NCBI RefSeq assembly: GCF_006335015.1 | Contig: NZ_VDGT01000016.1 | Coordinates: forward strand, 1 to 64,000 | DNA length: 64,000 bases | Direction: 5' to 3' | Source: Streptomyces sedi | Lineage (GTDB): Bacteria > Actinomycetota > Actinomycetes > Streptomycetales > Streptomycetaceae | In this document: piece after piece, positions 58,985-64,000 of the stretch | Layout: each line of letters starts with the position of its first letter | Position numbering within the stretch: the stretch's first letter is position 1 | Position numbers and translations under genes: made by a program | The notes under the pieces: generated by a model | The model's input: only the letters and a program-made list of their open reading frames with translations | What the model was told of the DNA's origin: nothing | The model's database searches: none

Positions 58985-61030
58985 TCAGAGCGGACGGAAG
59001 CGGATCGCGGTGCCTCCGCCGGCGACCAGGCGCAGCCTGAGCGTGGTGGAGGCCCGCACCGTCTCGGTGCGGATGTCGATCGGGAGGGGGTTCTCCCGCC
59101 AGGTCGTCTCGGCGGCGTCCTGGTAGATCTCGGCGGCGTAGCGGCCCCGGCCCAGGAAGCGCAGCGGCACCCGCAGCGTCCGGTCGTGCTCGTCGGTGAT
59201 CGCCCCGAGGTACCAGAGGTCGCCCTTCCGGCGTGCGGCGACGGTGTGGTCGCCGATCTCGCAGTCCAGGAACCTGGTCTCGTCCCAACTGGCCGGCATG
59301 TCCGTGAGATAGGCGAACCCGGGGTGGGCGCGGTAGTTCTCCGGGGTGTCGGCCAGCATCTGGAGCGGGCTGAAGAAGACGGTGTAGAGGGCGAGTTGGG
59401 CGGCCGAGGTGGTCTGCACCCGGGTGCCGAGGCCGGCCGGGTCCCAGGTCACGTTCAGCACGCCGGGGGTGTAGTCGGCGGGGCCGCCCATGAAGCGGGT
59501 GAACGGCAGGATGGTGGCCTGCTCGGGCGGGTTGCCGTCCTTGCCCATGTAGTTGTGCTGTTCCATCCCGGCGACGCCCTCGCCGGTCATCATGTGCGGG
59601 TGGGTGCGGGCCAGCCCGGTCGGCTTGATGGCCTCGTGCGCGTTGATCATGATGCGGTGGCGGGCCGCCGCGTCGATGACGCGCTGGTAGTGGCGGACGG
59701 CCTCCTGGTCGTAGTGGCTGCGGTTGACCCCGCCCAGCTCGAACCTGGTGGCGTAGCCGGTCTTGATCGCGTCGATGCCCAGTTCGGCGTAGCGGCCGAA
59801 GATGGTGTCCAGGTGCTCCTCGTAGTAGTCGACGAAGCCGCGTGTCTCGTTGTGCGCGACGAAGCGGACGCCGTTGGCCTCGGCGTAGCGCAGCACCTCG
59901 GGCAGGTCGAAGTCGTCCCTCGGCGTGAGAAAGTCCTGGCCGGTCCATTCTCCACCGGCGTTGGTGTTCCAGCCCTCGGCCAGCACGTGGCTGGCGCCGG
60001 CCTCGCGGGCCAGGTCGATGTACTCCTTGACGCGCGCGGTGGTCGCGCCGTGGCGCGGCCCCTCGGTCCAGGTGGTGTCGCGACGCTGCAACTCCCACCA
60101 GACGCCGACATAGGTGCCCGCGGTGATCCAGGAGGTGTCGTCGAGCGCGCACGGCTCGTTGAGGTTCTCGATCAGGTGCGACTCGGCGAGGTCCCCCGCG
60201 CGGTCACCGATGGTCAGGGTGCGCCAGGGGGTGGAGAACGCGCCCTCCAGATGGGCCTTGTTGCCGTCGGGGAGGCTGATCAGCTCGCTGGCCAGGGCAC
60301 CGGGCCGGTCGTCGCCGGTCGCCGCCAGGGTCATGCTCGGGTAGTCCACCAGCGCCGCCTCGTGCACCACCACGTGCGTGCCCCGGGCGGTGGCCAGCGT
60401 CAACGGGGTCTGGGCCGTGGCCACCTCGCCGAGCGGCGCGCGGCGGTAGTGGCGTTCGTCGGCGTTCCAGTCGGTGCCGGCCGCCAGCGACCAGCTGGTC
60501 GCGTCGGCGGGCAGCGCGAACTCGGTGCGTTCGGCGGTGACGGTGTAGCGGTCGAGCCCCTCCTGGGCGGGCAGCCGGTAGCGGAAGCCGACCCCGTCCT
60601 CGAAGACGCGGAAGACCACGTCAAGTCGGGTGCCGGTCGCGGGTTGGACGGTGCGCACCACGCACTCGCTGGCGTGGTTGCGCACGGTCGCGTCCGGGCC
60701 CCAGACGGGGCGCCAGGTCTCGTCCACGGTGGCGCGTTCGACGGATTCGATCTCCAACCCCTCGGTGAGGGAGGGGCGTTCGGCCAGGTCCAGGCCGAGC
60801 CCCGAGGAGGCGACCAGGGTCTCGCCCCGGCGCGTGACCTCGTAGCGCAGACGCCCGTCCACGAGGTGGACGGTCACCCGCAGGGGGCCGCGCGGCGCGC
60901 GGATCGTGACGCCACGGGAGGCGGCGCCCGCGCCGGCCGCGGCTGCGGCCGGGGCCGTGGCGACGGCCCCGACCAGCGCCGCCCCCACGGTGGCGCCCAG
61001 AACCGTACGGCGGTTCGGCTTGCTGTTCAC
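58985..61030 (-). CDS. Secreted GH97-family glycoside hydrolase
   Basis: A 681-residue protein with a Tat-type signal (NRRTVLGATVGAALVGAV). GH97 architecture follows: an N-terminal beta-sandwich (about 45-300), a TIM barrel with HVLAEGWNTNAGGEWTG, GIDAIKTGY, MINAHEAIKPTGLARTHPHMMTGEGVAGMEQH, and a C-terminal beta domain. GH97 enzymes are alpha-glucosidases or alpha-galactosidases. I start at the GTG at 61030, which has GGAG six bases upstream; an ATG four codons earlier lacks a site. Confidence 0.88.
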   Translation of the reverse strand: MNSKPNRRTVLGATVGAALVGAVATAPAAAAAGAGAASRGVTIRAPRGPLRVTVHLVDGRLRYEVTRRGETLVASSGLGLDLAERPSLTEGLEIESVERATVDETWRPVWGPDATVRNHASECVVRTVQPATGTRLDVVFRVFEDGVGFRYRLPAQEGLDRYTVTAERTEFALPADATSWSLAAGTDWNADERHYRRAPLGEVATAQTPLTLATARGTHVVVHEAALVDYPSMTLAATGDDRPGALASELISLPDGNKAHLEGAFSTPWRTLTIGDRAGDLAESHLIENLNEPCALDDTSWITAGTYVGVWWELQRRDTTWTEGPRHGATTARVKEYIDLAREAGASHVLAEGWNTNAGGEWTGQDFLTPRDDFDLPEVLRYAEANGVRFVAHNETRGFVDYYEEHLDTIFGRYAELGIDAIKTGYATRFELGGVNRSHYDQEAVRHYQRVIDAAARHRIMINAHEAIKPTGLARTHPHMMTGEGVAGMEQHNYMGKDGNPPEQATILPFTRFMGGPADYTPGVLNVTWDPAGLGTRVQTTSAAQLALYTVFFSPLQMLADTPENYRAHPGFAYLTDMPASWDETRFLDCEIGDHTVAARRKGDLWYLGAITDEHDRTLRVPLRFLGRGRYAAEIYQDAAETTWRENPLPIDIRTETVRASTTLRLRLVAGGGTAIRFRPL

Positions 61031-61195
61031 TTCACGCTCCATTGCGAACAAGTCCAACACGGACGAACAGAACTGAGCACATCCTGTCGCCGTGGTCGCC
61101 CGCCTGACAATGGTCGTGCGTGACGGGGAGCAGACGAACAACCGGGCCGCGCCGAAGTGGCGGGCGGTCGCTCCCCGAAAACCCGCCCGGCGGGG

Positions 61196-62008
61196 CTACG
61201 CGCGGGAGCGGCCGACGTAGAGATCCCTCGCGTGGTAGAGGGTGTCCGTGGTCGGTCCCGAGGAGCCCGAGGAGCCCTCCATCTGGAGGTTGACGATGAT
61301 CCACAGCGGCTGGTCGACGAAGCCGGCGCCCCGGTGCTGGCCCACCCAGTTGTCGTCCAGGTAGTAGTGGATGTCCACGTCGGTGGCGCTGACCTGGGCG
61401 ATCCAGGCGCGGTAGCTGTGCCAGGCGCCGGGGTCGGCGACGTCGACAAGGGTGTTGGACCAGCCGCCGGAGGCGTTCCGGTAGGTGTTGAACCAGTTGC
61501 GGGCGTCCCCCTTGTACTCCAGGATGTCGCTCTCCGGCGGCCAGCTGTTGACGCCGGTCAGCCAGAACGCGGGCCAGGTGCCGGGGACGGACGGCGCCCG
61601 GAAGCTGCCCTTGACCTCCCACTCGGGGAACTGGGGGCCCACCACGACGTGTTGACGGGCGTGGATCGCGCCCGAGTGGTAGCGGATGGGCAGATGGGGG
61701 TCGGCCGAGCTGTTGCCCTCGTCCCAGTCGATGCGGGTGGCGCGCAGCGTCAACGTTCCCCCGTCGAGGGAGACATGGTTGTGGTCGGTGGGGCCGCCGT
61801 ACATGCGGGCGGTGCCGTTGTGGTCCGAGCCCCAGGGGTAGAGGTAGTTCCAGGAGCTTTCCAGCGTCGCGTAGTCGGCGAACGAGTCGCCGATCACCGT
61901 CTCCCAGGCGGCGGGCCTGGCCGCGGCGGCCGGGCGCGGCCAGCCGACGGCTGCCGCGGCCAGGCCGGCGCCGCCGGCGGTGAGGAAGCGTCGTCGCGTG
62001 TGCGTCAT
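61196..62008 (-). CDS. Secreted GH16-family glycoside hydrolase
   Basis: A 270-residue protein with a Tat-type signal (RRRFLTAGGAGLAAAAVG). The GH16 jelly-roll has its catalytic motif as PESDILEYKG, the E-x-D-x-x-E arrangement with Ser in place of the usual Ile. FPEWEVKGSFRAPSVPGTWPAFWL is typical. Likely substrate is a beta-linked galactan, agar-type or glucan polymer. It lies downstream of no operon partner but shares strand and export route with the GH97 gene next to it. Confidence 0.85.
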   Translation of the reverse strand: MTHTRRRFLTAGGAGLAAAAVGWPRPAAAARPAAWETVIGDSFADYATLESSWNYLYPWGSDHNGTARMYGGPTDHNHVSLDGGTLTLRATRIDWDEGNSSADPHLPIRYHSGAIHARQHVVVGPQFPEWEVKGSFRAPSVPGTWPAFWLTGVNSWPPESDILEYKGDARNWFNTYRNASGGWSNTLVDVADPGAWHSYRAWIAQVSATDVDIHYYLDDNWVGQHRGAGFVDQPLWIIVNLQMEGSSGSSGPTTDTLYHARDLYVGRSRA

Positions 62009-62186
62009 GGCTCTTCGGCCTTTCCGTGCGTGCGGTGCGAAGGACGTGGGGTGGCGCACGATGCGCTGCGGCCGTTCCCTGGCCTCGGCACGGGGTGCCG
62101 GCTCCCACCGCCGGAGAACCACGACAGTCGCCCACACCATCACCCCGGGTCACGCCCTGGTCAACAGAAGGCGAGGAAACCTTCAC

Positions 62187-62283
62187 GTTCGACAGACGTT
62201 CGACCGTCCGGCTGCCATCCGGCGTTCGACGGGCCGTCATACACCGAGAGTCGCCGCCCCGGGTCGAACGGTCGTCCTACGAT
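62187..62283 (+). promoter_or_regulatory. GTTCGAC repeat region and leaderless MFS promoter
   Basis: GTTCGAC occurs at 62187-62193, 62198-62204 and 62224-62230, and inverted as GTCGAAC at 62263-62269. The first two lie 11 bases apart, one helical turn. TACGAT (62278-62283) is six bases before the ATG of the transporter gene. Confidence 0.5.
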
Positions 62284-62289
62284 GGGAGG

Positions 62290-63540
62290 ATGACCTCCCG
62301 GGACGCCGTGACCACCGACCGCGCCGGGGCGCGGCGCACACCGTCGAGGGCCCTGGTGTGGGCCCGGCGGCTGGCGGTGCCGGCGCTGCTGCTGGCGGCG
62401 GCCAACCTGCGTCCCGCCGTCACCAGCCTCGGGCCGGTGCTGGAGGAGGCCAGGGCGGGGCTGGGCATGAGCGCCCCGGTCGCCGGGCTGCTGACCTCCA
62501 TGCCGGCGGCCTGCTTCGCCCTCGTCGGGTTCGCCGCTCCCCCGCTGGCGCGGCGGCACGGCCCGGACCCGGTGGTGCTGCTGGGCATGGTGGTGCTGAC
62601 GGCGGGCCTCGCACTGCGCCCGCTGGCCGGGAACGCGGGCACCTTCATCGCCCTCAGCACCCTGGCGCTGGCGGGGATCGCGCTGGTCAACGTGTTGATG
62701 CCTGTGGTGGTCAAGGAACGCTTCCCCGACCGGGTCGGCGCGATGACCGGCTACTACGCGATGGCGCTCAACCTGGGCGCCTCGACGGCGGCGGCCGTGA
62801 CCGTTCCGCTGGCCGACCGGTTCGGCGACTGGCGGGTGGGGGTGGGCGCCTGGGCGCTGCTGGCGGGCGTCGCGGTGCTGCCCTGGCTGGCCCTGGCGCG
62901 CGCGGGGTCCGCGGCGCCGGCCGCAGCGCCCGTCGCCGGGCCCGGCCCCTCCGCCGCGGCCGGCGCCGCGCGGCTCACCAGGAACCCGACGGCCTGGGCG
63001 CTGGCGGTCTACTTCGGGCTCCAGGCGACCGCCGCCTATGTGGTGATCGGCTGGCTGCCGCAGGTCTTCCGGGACGCCGGGCTCTCCGCCGAGGCCGCGG
63101 GGCTGCTCTTCGCGCTCACCTCGGTGCTGGGCATCCCGCTCTCCTTCGCGCTGGGCGCGGTCGTCGGGCGGCTGCCCGGCGGGCAGGGCGGCATCGCGGT
63201 GGCGCTCGGCTTCTTCGGGCTCGCCGGGTACGCGGGGCTGTGGGCGGCGCCGGCGACGGTGCCGTGGCTGTGGGCGGGGCTGTTGGGCGTCTCCAACTGC
63301 GCGTTCCCGCTGGCCCTCACGATGATCGCGCTGCGCGGCAGGGACGGCGGGACCGTCGTCCGCCTCTCCGCGTTCGCCCAGGGCATGGGCTATCTGCTGT
63401 CGATCCCCGGCCCCCTGCTGGTCGGGGTGCTCTACGACGTGGACGGCGGGTGGCGGCTGCCGTTGGCCTTCCTGGCGCTGCTGATGGTGCCGCAGATGGC
63501 GGCGGGGGCGCTGGCCGGCCGCCAGCGGCAGATCGGCTGA
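62290..63540 (+). CDS. MFS transporter, CynX/NimT family
   Basis: A 416-residue MFS protein with 12 membrane helices. It shows the CynX/NimT (cyanate/nitroimidazole) family pattern: LLLAAANLRPAVTSLGPVLEE in the first helix, GIALVNVLMPVVVKERFPDRVGAMTG, and YYAMALNLGASTAAAVTVPLAD. The substrate is unknown. ATG start, probably leaderless, with repeats upstream that may bind a regulator. Confidence 0.87.
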   Translation: MTSRDAVTTDRAGARRTPSRALVWARRLAVPALLLAAANLRPAVTSLGPVLEEARAGLGMSAPVAGLLTSMPAACFALVGFAAPPLARRHGPDPVVLLGMVVLTAGLALRPLAGNAGTFIALSTLALAGIALVNVLMPVVVKERFPDRVGAMTGYYAMALNLGASTAAAVTVPLADRFGDWRVGVGAWALLAGVAVLPWLALARAGSAAPAAAPVAGPGPSAAAGAARLTRNPTAWALAVYFGLQATAAYVVIGWLPQVFRDAGLSAEAAGLLFALTSVLGIPLSFALGAVVGRLPGGQGGIAVALGFFGLAGYAGLWAAPATVPWLWAGLLGVSNCAFPLALTMIALRGRDGGTVVRLSAFAQGMGYLLSIPGPLLVGVLYDVDGGWRLPLAFLALLMVPQMAAGALAGRQRQIG

Positions 63541-63792
63541 CCCAAGGGGCCGCGCCGTCCGCACGCGCCGTCCGCGCGCCGGCGCGGGCCCGGACGCGTC
63601 GACGACCTCGGCACACAGCTCGTTGACAGCGGGGTCGGCGGGTGACCCAACGGTGGAGGAGGGGCACAGTTCTCGCCAGACACTCCCTCACCTCCCCCCA
63701 CCTCCGCGCGCGGCACCGTTTCGCCCCTCGAACGGGCGTTTTGTCCCGGCGGCCCCGGGGAAGCCGGAGCGGAGCAGAAGGGAGGGCTGGAG

Positions 63793-64000
63793 ATGAGTGA
63801 CGACGCCGCGATGGGCGACGAGGTCTACCAGCCGACCACGTCGGAGACCAGGGACGACCCCTACGAGCTGGACCTGGAGAACAGCCTCGACGGCTACGAC
63901 GAGGACGCCACCCTCGACGAGGGCTACTCCCCGCCGGAGAAGCCCCTGGCCGTCGACGACCCGGGCACCACGGCGCGCGGCCAGCGCGAGGGGCCCAGCC
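63793..64000 (+). CDS. DUF5709-family protein (cut by window edge)
   Basis: The first 69 residues match DUF5709: VYQPTTSETRDDPYELDLEN, LDEGYSPPEKPLAVDD, and GTTARGQREG. Acidic and probably disordered, function unknown, common in Streptomyces. ATG with a GGAGGG site. The gene continues beyond the right end. Confidence 0.8.
   Translation, partial: MSDDAAMGDEVYQPTTSETRDDPYELDLENSLDGYDEDATLDEGYSPPEKPLAVDDPGTTARGQREGPS

Overview
The window is very GC-rich with strong third-position GC bias, many GTG starts, frequent leaderless genes and actinobacterial marker families (a SARP regulator, MurT/GatD, a class F sortase, DUF6421, DUF5709, DUF5134, CtaG). It looks like a chromosomal stretch of Streptomyces or a close relative. 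I count about 64 genes or gene fragments, one regulator remnant, and a transposase cut by the left edge. There are no rRNA or tRNA genes and no CRISPR array.

Layout. 0-9.6 kb: IS fragment, THUMP-type RNA methyltransferase, GNAT, SAM methyltransferase, type II thioesterase, CtaG, the GatD/MurT cell-wall amidation pair, and a small membrane protein next to an FtsK/TraB-like pseudo-ATPase. 9.6-19.5 kb: ROK regulator/MFS pair, DUF4442 protein, LuxR remnant, MMPL exporter with a divergent SARP regulator, geranylgeranyl reductase-like flavoprotein, M20 dipeptidase, and an FAD monooxygenase divergent from an ArsR-type regulator. 19.6-31.9 kb: class F sortase with a wall-protein-like neighbour, kinase-NUDIX fusion, glucokinase, EtfA/EtfB, thioredoxin, PlsC, a DUF6421-SDR-threonine aldolase operon, GDPD and GNAT. 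32-44.4 kb: DUF5134 and M56 protease, HAD, TetR, secreted LVIVD-repeat protein and DUF305 lipoprotein, a second ArsR-type regulator divergent from an Old Yellow Enzyme, Ung, sugar kinase, CbiX-like protein, and an FeS photolyase-like protein.

44.6-55.5 kb is the most interesting part. It carries five sites resembling the Zur (zinc uptake regulator) operator. They sit in front of a PPM-family methyltransferase, zinc-free (C-minus) paralogues of ribosomal proteins L32, L28 and S14, a FecB/FecD/FecC-type importer, a TauD-type oxygenase, a SAM methyltransferase, and a tightly coupled operon of three PLP enzymes (Y4yA-type decarboxylase fold, cysteine synthase-rhodanese fusion, SufS-like aminotransferase). 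I read this as a zinc-starvation island whose enzymes may make a small metal-binding molecule that the importer recovers. No NRPS, PKS or IucA/IucC synthetase is visible.

55.7-64 kb: SLT transglycosylase, GNAT, His-rich PepSY membrane protein, secreted GH97 and GH16 enzymes, an MFS transporter, and a DUF5709 protein cut by the right edge.

A second recurring theme is a pair of paralogous ArsR-type regulators about 20 kb apart. Each is divergent from a flavin oxidoreductase gene and each has the same operator, GTACGA-N6-TCGTAC.
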